The notes under the pieces: model-generated
Told to the model about the DNA's origin: nothing
Database searches by the model: none
Seen by the model: the letters and a program-made list of their open reading frames with translations, nothing else
Shown: in pieces, positions 23,764-31,027 of the stretch
Position numbering within the stretch: the stretch's first letter is position 1
Layout: each line of letters begins with the position of its first letter
Made by a program: the position numbers and the translations under genes
Assembly: GCA_028865545.1 (NCBI GenBank)
Contig: JAGWJY010000011.1
Span: 1-64,000, forward strand
DNA length: 64,000 bases
DNA from: Alphaproteobacteria bacterium
GTDB lineage: Bacteria > Pseudomonadota > Alphaproteobacteria > Micropepsales > Micropepsaceae
Direction: 5' to 3'

Positions 23764-26403
23764 ATGAACTATTCCGGAAAGTGGACTCTGACGGCGATCA
23801 TCACGAGTACGGTCCTTATGACCTGCGGCGCCGGTGCGCAGGATATTAGCAAGCTGCCCTATATGAATCCGAACCTCCCGGCCGAGGTGCGCGCAAGCGA
23901 CCTCGTGCACCGTATGACGCTGCAGGAGAAGGCCTCCCAGCTGGTCAATCACGCGCGCGCAATCCCGCGTCTCGGCGTGCCGGCCTATGACTGGTGGAGC
24001 GAGGCGCTTCACGGCGTTGCGGTGAAGGGGACCACAGAGTTCCCCGAGCCCATCGGTTTGGCCGCCACGTTCGACGTACCCGGCATCCACGAGATGGCCG
24101 AGGACATCGGTATAGAAGGGCGCATCAAGCACGCAGAGGCCGTTCGGGCCGGACATTCGAGCACCTTGGAGGGGCTCGACTTCTGGGCGCCGAACATCAA
24201 CATCTTCCGCGATCCACGCTGGGGACGTGGGCAGGAGACTTATGGCGAGGATCCGTTCCTCACGGCGCAGATGGCCGTCGGCTATGTCACGGGAATGCAG
24301 GGTTCCAACCCGCGTTACTACAGGGCGATCTCCACACCCAAGCACTTTGACGCCTACAGCGGTCCCGAGCCGACGCGCCATTTCGCCGACGTCGACATCA
24401 GCAAACATGATCTGGAAGACACCTATCTTCCGGCGTTCCGCGCCGCCGTGGTGGACGGCCATGCTGGGTCCGTGATGTGCTCGTACAACGCGGTCAATGG
24501 CGAACCGGCTTGCGCCAATCAGTTCCTGCTGCAGCACACGCTGCGCGGCGCTTGGCAGTTCCAGGGCTATGTGGTCTCCGATTGCAGCGCCGTCCGGGAT
24601 ATCTACGAAGGCCACCACTACCGGCCGAGCCAACCGCAGGCCTCCGCGATCTCGCTGGAGCGCGGCATGGACAACGAGTGTATTACGTTTGGGGACGTGA
24701 CCGGAGATGCCGACTACAAGCCGTACGTCGAGGCGGTGCAGCAGGGCTATCTTTCGGAGCGCGCGATCGACACCGCGCTCATCCGCCTGTTCACGGCGCG
24801 CATCAAGCTGGGCATGTTCGACCCGCCCTCGATGGTCCCCTATGACCGGATCGATCCTGCCGAACTCAACAGCCCCGCGCACCGTAAGCTGGCGCTGCGT
24901 CTGGCCGAAGAATCGATGGTGCTGCTCAAGAACAACGGCGTGCTGCCACTCAAGCACGTGAAGCGCATCGCGGTCGTCGGTCCGCTCGCCGACCAGACCG
25001 CGGTGCTGCTCGGGAACTACAACGGCATTCCCACCCACACGGTGACCGTGCTGGAAGGATTGAAGGCCGAGTTTCCGAATGCGGAGATCACCTACGTTCC
25101 CGGAACCCAGTTCCTTGCAAACGAGGGCGATCCGGTACCGGCCTCGGTGCTCACCGCGCCGGACGGCAAGGCGGGCCTCCTTGCGGAATACGGCATCGGT
25201 TTCGGCATGGACGAGAAGTCCACACCGATCACGTCACGCGTAGAGCCAACCGTGGATCTCGATGCCAAAAACCTTCCGGCAGCGGTGCGAGGGAAATTGC
25301 CGCTCTCCGTGCATTGGAGTGGCGTTCTCCATCCGACCGAAACCGGCGATTACCTCCTCGGTGTCAAGTCGAATGGCTTCGCGCGCGTCACGCTCGACGA
25401 TAACGCGGTCATGATGACCTACGGCGGCGACACGGATATGGGCCGCATCCATCTGGAGAAGGGCAAACCGGTCAAGCTGGACGTGACCTATGGATACAGG
25501 ACTGGCAACAAGCCCGAAGTGCAGCTTCTTTGGGCCCCCGTGAACAGCGCGCCCGATCCGGCTGCGGTTGCTGCGGCAAATAACGCCGACGTCGTCATTG
25601 CTGTGGCCGGCATTACCAGCCGCCTCGAGGGCGAGGAGATGCCCGTCAGCCAGCCCGGGTTCCAGGGTGGCGATCGTACGAACCTCAAGATGCCGGAGCC
25701 GGAAGAGGCGCTGTTGCGGGCGGTGGCCGCTACCGGAAAGCCTCTCGTTGTGGTGCTGATGAACGGCAGTGCACTCGCTGTGAACTGGGAGAAAGAGCAC
25801 GCCGATGCCATCCTTGAATCATGGTATTCCGGTGAAGAAGGCGGAGCAGCCATCGCCGAAACCCTAAGCGGCAGGAACAATCCGGCCGGGCGCCTGCCCG
25901 TCACGTTCTACAAGGACGCCCACCAGCTGCCGAACTTCGCGGATTATTCGATGAAGGGTCGCACCTACCGCTACTTTGCGGGCAATCCACTTTGGCCTTT
26001 CGGGTACGGCCTGAGCTATACGACCTTTAAATACAGCGATCTGACTCTGCCACAGGCATCCATCAACGCCGGCGATCCCATGAGCGCATCGGTCAGGGTG
26101 ACCAACACGGGCGAGCTCGCCGGCGACGAAGTCGTCCAACTTTACCTGAAGTTTCCCGATGTCCCCGGTGCACCGATCCGTGCTCTGCGCGGATTCCAGC
26201 GCATTCATCTGGCGCCAGGCGCGAGCCGGGACGTCAAATTCGACCTGGATCGCCGCGACCTCAGCATGGTCACCGAGGCCGGCGACATCATTGTCGCCCA
26301 GGGAAATTACACGGTGTCGGTCGGCGGAGGTCAGCCCGAACCCGGCGTGCCGACGGTCAGCGGCGACTTCGCGGTGAAAGGTCAGATCATGCTGCCAAAA
26401 TGA
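23764..26403 (+). CDS. Secreted family 3 glycoside hydrolase with inserted PA14 domain (beta-xylosidase/beta-glucosidase type)
   Basis: The 879-residue protein starts with a signal peptide (about 1-25). The first GH3 barrel domain has SEALHGVAV near 79-87, DPRWGRGQETYGEDP at about 150 and KHF at 193-195, plus the nucleophile Asp273 in VVSDCSAV. The second domain has EESMVLLKNNGVLPL. A PA14-like beta insert (about 465-600; LLAEYGIGFGMDEKS, WSGVLHPTETGDYLLGV) splits the second domain, and a fibronectin-III-like tail follows (YGLSYTTF). This layout matches the beta-xylosidase or broad beta-glucosidase branch of GH3. It would release sugars from plant oligosaccharides in the periplasm or outside. 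Its exact specificity cannot be told. Confidence 0.92.
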   Translation: MNYSGKWTLTAIITSTVLMTCGAGAQDISKLPYMNPNLPAEVRASDLVHRMTLQEKASQLVNHARAIPRLGVPAYDWWSEALHGVAVKGTTEFPEPIGLAATFDVPGIHEMAEDIGIEGRIKHAEAVRAGHSSTLEGLDFWAPNINIFRDPRWGRGQETYGEDPFLTAQMAVGYVTGMQGSNPRYYRAISTPKHFDAYSGPEPTRHFADVDISKHDLEDTYLPAFRAAVVDGHAGSVMCSYNAVNGEPACANQFLLQHTLRGAWQFQGYVVSDCSAVRDIYEGHHYRPSQPQASAISLERGMDNECITFGDVTGDADYKPYVEAVQQGYLSERAIDTALIRLFTARIKLGMFDPPSMVPYDRIDPAELNSPAHRKLALRLAEESMVLLKNNGVLPLKHVKRIAVVGPLADQTAVLLGNYNGIPTHTVTVLEGLKAEFPNAEITYVPGTQFLANEGDPVPASVLTAPDGKAGLLAEYGIGFGMDEKSTPITSRVEPTVDLDAKNLPAAVRGKLPLSVHWSGVLHPTETGDYLLGVKSNGFARVTLDDNAVMMTYGGDTDMGRIHLEKGKPVKLDVTYGYRTGNKPEVQLLWAPVNSAPDPAAVAAANNADVVIAVAGITSRLEGEEMPVSQPGFQGGDRTNLKMPEPEEALLRAVAATGKPLVVVLMNGSALAVNWEKEHADAILESWYSGEEGGAAIAETLSGRNNPAGRLPVTFYKDAHQLPNFADYSMKGRTYRYFAGNPLWPFGYGLSYTTFKYSDLTLPQASINAGDPMSASVRVTNTGELAGDEVVQLYLKFPDVPGAPIRALRGFQRIHLAPGASRDVKFDLDRRDLSMVTEAGDIIVAQGNYTVSVGGGQPEPGVPTVSGDFAVKGQIMLPK

Positions 26404-26482
26404 CCACGCCGCAGTAATGCCGCCGGCTTCCGCTGATGAAAGTCTGCGGAATCGTGACACAAGTCCGATCAACAATGGAATG

Positions 26483-26833
26483 CTAGCCGTGCCTGTTGTG
26501 TCCGGCGAGCCAGCCGATCAACGCGCCCGGGATTAGCATTACCAACCCGATCTCCCAGAACGGTTTCAGATCGAACTCGAACTTCGCCGAATCGCCGAAA
26601 TTGATCGAAGGGGTCGCGCCCAGCCACATGCCGGCCACCTGACAGACGAGGAAGAACACACCGAGCACCGCCAGAAACCATCCGGCCATTCTGGCGACGC
26701 CGCCCGCCTTGCCGGTCGCAAGCCGCAACGCCAACGCCAACACCGCGATCACCAACAGGGCGCCACCTACGTATACGAGCGGCATCATCAGCGGCATCAT
26801 TTTGATCATCAGGTCCAGCATGGTCTGCTTCAC
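26483..26833 (-). CDS. Small integral membrane protein, last gene of the FadL operon
   Basis: The 116-residue protein has three or four hydrophobic helices (about 8-33, 43-66 and 88-110) with Met-rich N-terminus KQTMLDLMIKMMPLMMPLV. GTG 26833 is preferred because GGGAGG lies at the right distance; ATG 26821 is an alternative. It shows no known family. It is the last of four minus-strand genes and starts 22 bases after the small DUF2147-like gene, so the two are likely co-transcribed. Role unknown, membrane-located. Confidence 0.7.
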   Translation of the reverse strand: MKQTMLDLMIKMMPLMMPLVYVGGALLVIAVLALALRLATGKAGGVARMAGWFLAVLGVFFLVCQVAGMWLGATPSINFGDSAKFEFDLKPFWEIGLVMLIPGALIGWLAGHNRHG

Positions 26834-26855
26834 GATATGCCTCCCGATCGCCGCA

Positions 26856-27239
26856 CTATTTCTGCCGGATAAAGTCGCCGGTGGCGCAGACGCCCGCATC
26901 GGTGCAGCCGTTCATGTGCCAGACATCGCCCTCAATCGTCATCTTGGTGTTATAGGTTTCGCCTGAAGCCGGGTGGCCGATCTTGCCGACAAAGCTGCCG
27001 TCCGGCTTTCCCTCGAGCTTCGAGCGGATCATCTCCATGCCGACGTTCTTCGGGCCGGCGATCACAATCGCACACAGACCTGCGCCCGACGGATTGGTTG
27101 TGCAGTCCTTGACCTGAACCGTGAAATCGGTCCACTTCCACGTACCGACCATTGCTTTCAGATCGGCGGCGTTTGCTGGCGCAGCGCCGGCGATCGCGGC
27201 AACAATGACGGCACCGGCAAACAATCTTCCCCAATGCAT
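26856..27239 (-). CDS. Small secreted protein, DUF2147-like
   Basis: After a signal peptide (MHWGRLFAGAVIVAAIAGAA, cleavage after ANAA near 26), about 100 residues resemble a compact DUF2147-like calycin fold. MVGTWKWTDFTVQV comes first, then FVGKIGHPASGETYNTKMTI, then GDVWHMNGC and a final FIRQK. Cysteines (KDCT, LCA, GC, VC) may make disulfides. ATG 27239 opens the signal peptide, which is why the longer forms are rejected. It lies in the same unit as the FadL gene, downstream of a strong hairpin. Function unknown, periplasmic. Confidence 0.72.
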   Translation of the reverse strand: MHWGRLFAGAVIVAAIAGAAPANAADLKAMVGTWKWTDFTVQVKDCTTNPSGAGLCAIVIAGPKNVGMEMIRSKLEGKPDGSFVGKIGHPASGETYNTKMTIEGDVWHMNGCTDAGVCATGDFIRQK

Positions 27240-27271
27240 GTGAATTCCCCCTTCCATGTTGGATGAGATGA

Positions 27272-27299
27272 TTGGAGAGAGGCGAACGCCTCTCTCCAA
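27272..27299. other. Perfect 13 bp stem hairpin between the FadL and DUF2147-like genes
   Basis: TTGGAGAGAGGCG and CGCCTCTCTCCAA flank only two bases (AA), so on either strand a very stable stem of about 12-13 bp forms (practical loop of four). It lies 11 bases after the FadL stop (minus strand). No U-tract follows on the minus strand, so it is more likely a 3' stabiliser or attenuator that sets the ratio of FadL to the genes after it than a full terminator. Confidence 0.6.
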
Positions 27300-27310
27300 G
27301 TCCGCGGATA

Positions 27311-28600
27311 TCAGAACTGGTAGCGATAGCCGATCGTAAAATCCATCTGGCTCATGGACAGACTTATCGTGCGGTTCGGATTTGCGCCGAACGGCGTGAC
27401 TTCGATACCGCTGACCGAATGTTCCGGCACGTAGAGCGCCGCAAAGTCAATCGTCGAATGCTCGGTGAGCTTGTGAGAGAAGCCCGCAGAGAAGTGATCG
27501 GTCACCACACCCGGCGCCATGATGTTGATCGTCACGTCGTCCGCATCGATCGGGTTGTTGTTATGCGCGTAGCCGGCCCTGAGTGTGAATTCGGTCGTCA
27601 GCTTCCATGCAACGCCGGCCGAAATCACGTCCACGTCGTGCCAGCCGAAGCCCGGGCCGTCGTCGGAACCGAAGAAGTCCGGATTGGTCATCGGATTGGA
27701 AACCGACTCCACGCCGCCGTAGAAAATATGCTTGTAATCGACCATCAGTGTGACATCGGGCGTCGCATCGAACGCCACGCCAGCGGTCACGGTGGCCGGA
27801 ATGTCAAAGGCGCCGCCGCCGGCAAACAGTCCCTTGTACTTCGAAAACTTAGTCATCCACATCGGCGTCGAGCCGCTGACGGCCAGGCGCAGATTCGGCG
27901 TCACGCTCCAGATCGCACCGGCCTTGATGCCGCCGCCATAGGAGTAGGAGATGCCGTTGTCGCTGAGATTGGCGGGGTCCGACGACAGTCCGTACATCCC
28001 AAACAAGCCGAGGCCGTTCGCGCTGAACATCTGAAGCACGAAAGTCGGCGCAACGCCCAGCGAGAGACTGCCGAACTTGAAGGCATAGCCGGCAGAAATG
28101 AACATCTGATTCAGGTTCACGCCGGTTTTGCCGCCGCAGAACACGCCCGAATATCCTGACGGACAGCTCGCGTTCGCCGCGGCCGGATAATCGGTGTTCA
28201 TACCGCCATTGCCATACATCGCGATGCCCCATGACGAGTTCGCATCGATCGGATGACTGTAGGCAACGCCCGGAACCAGGAAGTAGTTGTTCCTGCTCTC
28301 CACCGTTCCAGACGTCATCCCGCCCGGTGCAACGAAGCCCGGACCCGTGGCCGTGTATTTGCGCCACGGCGAAAACAGAGACACACCGACCTCGAGCTCT
28401 TCGCTCACCGAGACAAGTCCGGCCGGGTTCAACGCCAGCGTCATGGCATCTTCCGGATTGGCTATGCCGGTGCCGGCGAGCGCCTTTTGCGGGGCGCTGT
28501 AGCCGGGCATGAAATAACCTTCGGTTGCCTGCGCCGGAACGGCCAGCAACCCGCACGCAAATACCGCCGTCGTTGCCGCCAGCATCGCAGTTATTCTCAT
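27311..28600 (-). CDS. FadL/OmpP1/TodX-type outer membrane channel
   Basis: The 429-residue precursor has a signal peptide ending in QA-T (about 24), then the FadL-family hatch opening TEGYFMPGYSAPQKALAGTG and PEDAMTLALNPAGL. Alternating beta strands end in the C-terminal aromatic motif (MDFTIGYRYQF, final Phe), as in outer membrane barrels. Such channels take up hydrophobic compounds: fatty acids, aromatics, and possibly sulfur species. ATG 28600 follows AAGGGGAAACAA and is preferred to ATG 28615 five codons upstream. It is the second gene of a minus-strand unit that starts near 28926, next to the predicted persulfide-responsive operators. I infer, but cannot show, that it serves uptake linked to the Hdr genes. 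Confidence 0.85.
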   Translation of the reverse strand: MRITAMLAATTAVFACGLLAVPAQATEGYFMPGYSAPQKALAGTGIANPEDAMTLALNPAGLVSVSEELEVGVSLFSPWRKYTATGPGFVAPGGMTSGTVESRNNYFLVPGVAYSHPIDANSSWGIAMYGNGGMNTDYPAAANASCPSGYSGVFCGGKTGVNLNQMFISAGYAFKFGSLSLGVAPTFVLQMFSANGLGLFGMYGLSSDPANLSDNGISYSYGGGIKAGAIWSVTPNLRLAVSGSTPMWMTKFSKYKGLFAGGGAFDIPATVTAGVAFDATPDVTLMVDYKHIFYGGVESVSNPMTNPDFFGSDDGPGFGWHDVDVISAGVAWKLTTEFTLRAGYAHNNNPIDADDVTINIMAPGVVTDHFSAGFSHKLTEHSTIDFAALYVPEHSVSGIEVTPFGANPNRTISLSMSQMDFTIGYRYQF

Positions 28601-28611
28601 TTGTTTCCCCT

Positions 28612-28926
28612 TCATGGTTCTTTTCCTTGTGTCCGGTGAACGAGCATCCGCTCTCTCAAGCGGCTGTCTTCCATGCCCGCCGAATTGCCCTTGGCCAGGC
28701 CCTGGGCGATGTCCGTGATAGAAAGCAGCACCTCCGCAAAGCCGTTCGGCGTGGTGCGGAAGCGCGACAGAAACGAGAGACTGCAAGCGAAAATCATCGC
28801 GACTACCGCCGCCGCGACGACATCGATCGCGGCGGGAGCGACACTCTTGGCAAGCGTAACGTCGATCATCAGCCTGAAGATCAGGAGACTGGCGAAAGGC
28901 AGGATGACTCCGTGTCTCCGTTTCAT
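28612..28926 (-). CDS. Small membrane protein at the head of the FadL operon
   Basis: The 104-residue open frame starts at ATG 28926 (MKRRHGVILPFASLLIFRLM) and contains two hydrophobic helices (about 6-24 and 33-54), then a soluble tail with ITDIAQGLAKGNSAGM. It ends 11 bases before the FadL start. It is directly downstream of the ATTC/GAAT repeats at 28965-28998. No family is recognised and the ribosome site is weak; it may be a real small membrane protein or a leader frame. Confidence 0.5.
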   Translation of the reverse strand: MKRRHGVILPFASLLIFRLMIDVTLAKSVAPAAIDVVAAAVVAMIFACSLSFLSRFRTTPNGFAEVLLSITDIAQGLAKGNSAGMEDSRLRERMLVHRTQGKEP

Positions 28927-28964
28927 CGCGCCATCGGCCCCGAGGCCGTGCCATGTATTCGGAC

Positions 28965-28981
28965 ATTCGGTTATCGCGAAT
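28965..28981. promoter_or_regulatory. Inverted repeat ATTC-N9-GAAT, putative operator site A (FadL unit)
   Basis: ATTC at 28965-28968 and GAAT at 28978-28981 are spaced by nine bases. It is followed immediately by a second copy. I recall that SqrR/BigR-type regulators bind inverted repeats of the ATTC...GAAT kind, usually with about eight bases between half-sites. It lies about 40 bases upstream of the small membrane gene's ATG (28926), as expected of an operator over a leftward promoter. Confidence 0.5.
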
Positions 28982-28998
28982 ATTCGAATAATATGAAT
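28982..28998. promoter_or_regulatory. Inverted repeat ATTC-N9-GAAT, putative operator site B (FadL unit)
   Basis: ATTC at 28982-28985 and GAAT at 28995-28998, directly after site A with a 17-base period. The centre also contains TATTCGAATA, a perfect palindrome. The tandem arrangement could give cooperative binding by the ArsR regulator at 29527. Confidence 0.5.
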
Positions 28999-29526
28999 GT
29001 ACCCTGCTCTGTTTAGGGTCCGCCTGAACGTTCCGCTAGGGAGCGTTTTGTCGCGCATTTCTCGGTCCGCGCTTTTTGCCGGGAAAAGTCAGCGCTATTG
29101 CGACATCTAGGCGACAAGTGGCGTATATACGTAATGCGAGATCGCACCTTAATCTCAATACGTCGGTTGGCTCGGAATGTTCGCAAGGCGTTCAGGAATC
29201 CGGTCGTGGCGGATGTTCGGCGGATATCCGCCCACTTCCGCGAAGTCGTCAGCGGCGACCGTGCCGCATGGTCGCCGCGTCTGGCGCCTAGTCGACGCAA
29301 GCCGCTTTTGCGGCAACGAGGAACAGCGGAAACACGACCGGTGTTCTCGGATCTGGCCTTCAGACGTCGCCGTTCTGTGCGCAAAATTCCGTATGCGGCA
29401 TCACATCCGCGCCCGGTACTGGTGATACTTCTGATACATTCTGGCCCGCAGGGTCAAACTTCGCTAATGACGGAGCTCGACTTGGTTACAGCGCGAACGG
29501 ATGTTTGAGGGCGGGAGCACAAGATA

Positions 29527-29979
29527 ATGGCGCCGAGAATTGAGCACGCGGATCTCGCAGTACTGGAGCGCAACGCCGAGCGCGCCTCTGCCCTTCTGCG
29601 CATCATCGGAAGCAAATGGCGGCTGCTCGTTGTCTGCCAGCTCGTCACCGGTGAAAAGACCGTCGGTGAGCTTGAGCGTGTCACAGGACTCCGCCAATCG
29701 GCTCTTTCGCAGCACCTGATGGTGTTGCGCCACCGGGAATTGGTGAACACCCGCCGCGTCGCCCAGAGCATCTACTATTCGCTGAACAGCGCCGTCGTCA
29801 CGGACCTGCTTCTAACGCTTCACAAGCATTATTGCGGAGAGACCGAGGACGTGCGTTCGGCTTCAAGCCGGCGGCCTTTGAAGAAGTCCTTGGCTGAGAC
29901 AAAGCACCGCGAATCCGGGCGAAAGCACGCTGGCAAACTGGTTCGTCTGATTCCAAAGGCTTCGAGCGCAAAAAGATAG
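29527..29979 (+). CDS. ArsR/SmtB-family regulator of SqrR/BigR (persulfide-sensing) type
   Basis: The 150-residue protein has a winged-helix core: LLRIIGSKWRLLVVCQLV, VGELERVTGLRQSALSQHL (recognition helix) and NTRRVAQSIYYSLNS (wing). Cys37 (LLVVC) and Cys103 (HKHYC) are 66 residues apart. This is the spacing of the cysteine pair (Cys41/Cys107) that senses persulfides in Rhodobacter SqrR. Unlike metal-sensing ArsR proteins, no CxC site is seen. A Lys/Arg-rich tail (104-150) is an oddity. It lies between the leftward FadL unit and the rightward tusA-hdr unit, so it likely represses both until sulfane sulfur accumulates. GGGAGCACAAGATA precedes ATG 29527. Confidence 0.85.
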   Translation: MAPRIEHADLAVLERNAERASALLRIIGSKWRLLVVCQLVTGEKTVGELERVTGLRQSALSQHLMVLRHRELVNTRRVAQSIYYSLNSAVVTDLLLTLHKHYCGETEDVRSASSRRPLKKSLAETKHRESGRKHAGKLVRLIPKASSAKR

Positions 29980-30364
29980 CCGAATTTCCCGACGCACCTG
30001 TGCGGGCGTTTGAGGTCCGGACGACGGGATGCGGGAAGCAGCAGCAAGCATTCTTGCGTCCGCCGCACTGTTCGAGCAATCAACGCATCGCTTAAGACCG
30101 CTACCGACAAAATCGTTAGCGTGCATCTGCTCGCTGAGCTGCTGAGAACTTTGTGCAGATTTAGCTGCGAGCGGAACTCAAACAAACTTGCTGCGCTTAT
30201 CGCATCTGCTGAGAAGACGCATGCGACGAAGTGTAATGGGTCGGTTCCACATTTTGAGGTGTATATATTCGAGTGTTTGAATATTAACCCGCATCAAATC
30301 ATCGGCGTCGACTGACGCGCTCATGCGAAGTCTCAGCCAAGCCGGGTTTGCAGGGATGAGAGAC
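29980..30364. other. 385-base spacer and promoter region of the tusA-hdr unit
   Basis: It contains no recognisable protein frame. It ends with the perfect inverted repeat at 30265-30284 and the purine-rich GGGATGAGAGAC ribosome site of tusA. A TTGAGG (30255-30260) and TTGAAT 17 bases later could be the promoter core that the operator covers, but this is only a weak match. Confidence 0.5.
30265..30284. promoter_or_regulatory. Perfect inverted repeat ATATTC-N8-GAATAT, putative SqrR-type operator of tusA-hdr
   Basis: ATATTC (30265-30270) and GAATAT (30279-30284) are exact inverse complements around an eight-base spacer, giving the ATTC-N8-GAAT pattern I recall for SqrR/BigR operators. It lies about 80 bases upstream of the tusA ATG, over the likely promoter. 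The nearby regulator gene at 29527 encodes a matching SqrR-type protein, which supports the assignment. Confidence 0.65.
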
Positions 30365-30616
30365 ATGACAATCGATTTGAAATCGGTCACGCCAGCTAAG
30401 ACCGTCGACGCCCGGGGAACCGCGTGTCCCGGCCCGCTGCTCGAAGCCAAACGCGCGATGGCCGCGGTCCCTCTGAACGGGATCCTGGAAGTCTGGTCGT
30501 CCGACGAAGGGTCCACCGAGGACATTCCGCTGTGGTCCAAGAAGATCGGGCACGAGTACCTCGGCAACGTCGAGGAGCCCGGTTATTGGCGGGTGTTTGT
30601 CAAACGGGGCAAGTGA
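30365..30616 (+). CDS. tusA: TusA-family sulfur carrier protein
   Basis: The 83-residue protein has the TusA signature ARGTACPGPLLEAKRAM with active Cys21 in CPGP, then LNGILEVWSSDEGSTEDIPL and WRVFVKR. TusA proteins carry a persulfide on this cysteine and pass it to other enzymes. ATG 30365 is chosen for the GGGATGAGAGAC spacing. The stop overlaps the MvhD-like start by one base (TGATG), so translation is coupled. Placed before Hdr genes, it is expected to deliver sulfane sulfur to the Hdr complex, as TusA does in sulfur oxidisers with sHdr genes. Confidence 0.92.
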   Translation: MTIDLKSVTPAKTVDARGTACPGPLLEAKRAMAAVPLNGILEVWSSDEGSTEDIPLWSKKIGHEYLGNVEEPGYWRVFVKRGK

Positions 30617-31020
30617 TGGCTGCCGACGGCACAGCGCCGCGCGAACCGCGCATTCTGGTGTTCTCGACCAACCCGATCTCAGATCCTGGGATCGACTTGG
30701 CGGGCAGCGCGCATCTCAACTATTCGCCAGGGGTGACCGTGATCTCCGTTCCCTGCTCGTCGGGCGTCAGACCGGACTGGCTGGTGCATGCGGTCGAGAA
30801 AGGGTTCGACGGCGTATTCGTCGCGGCCGACGGCGGTGATTGCGCCTTGGTGCCCGATTGCACCGCCAAGACCGCAGCAGCGGTGGAGCGCGCCCAGAAG
30901 GCGCTCACCGACCACGGCCAGGACCCCCGCAGACTCAAGATGGGAGCGATCTGCTCGGTTTGTGCGGAACCATTCGTCAGTCACATGAAGCAGTTCGCCG
31001 ACACCTTACGCAAACTATGA
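30616..31020 (+). CDS. MvhD/FlpD-like electron-transfer protein (diverged)
   Basis: The 134-residue protein aligns with the [2Fe-2S] MvhD/FlpD family over VPCSSGVRPDWLVHAVEKGF, FDGVFVAADGGDC and the C-terminal LKMGAICSVCAEPF. The family normally has two N-terminal cysteines in an NWCSY-like stretch; here that part reads STNPISDPGIDLAGS and has none. Remaining cysteines are 47, 76, 82, 113 and 116. MvhD passes electrons between a hydrogenase (or another dehydrogenase) and HdrA. With no hydrogenase genes near, it may instead connect HdrA to other carriers, or be a structural remnant. It is 7 bases before the HdrA start. Confidence 0.75.
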   Translation: MAADGTAPREPRILVFSTNPISDPGIDLAGSAHLNYSPGVTVISVPCSSGVRPDWLVHAVEKGFDGVFVAADGGDCALVPDCTAKTAAAVERAQKALTDHGQDPRRLKMGAICSVCAEPFVSHMKQFADTLRKL

Positions 31021-31027
31021 GGATGAC

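Larger units (their letters stand above)
28927..29526. other. 600-base divergent control region between the FadL unit and the ArsR regulator
   Basis: Overlapping open frames on both strands have no recognisable product. The end nearest the FadL unit carries the tandem inverted repeats described separately. The remainder is unassigned and contains no operator-like site in front of the regulator gene itself. Confidence 0.5.

Noticed and set aside
29098-29508. Open frame of 136 codons upstream of the ArsR regulator
   Set aside because: Arg-rich, no domain, and it overlaps other frames; it lies in the control region.
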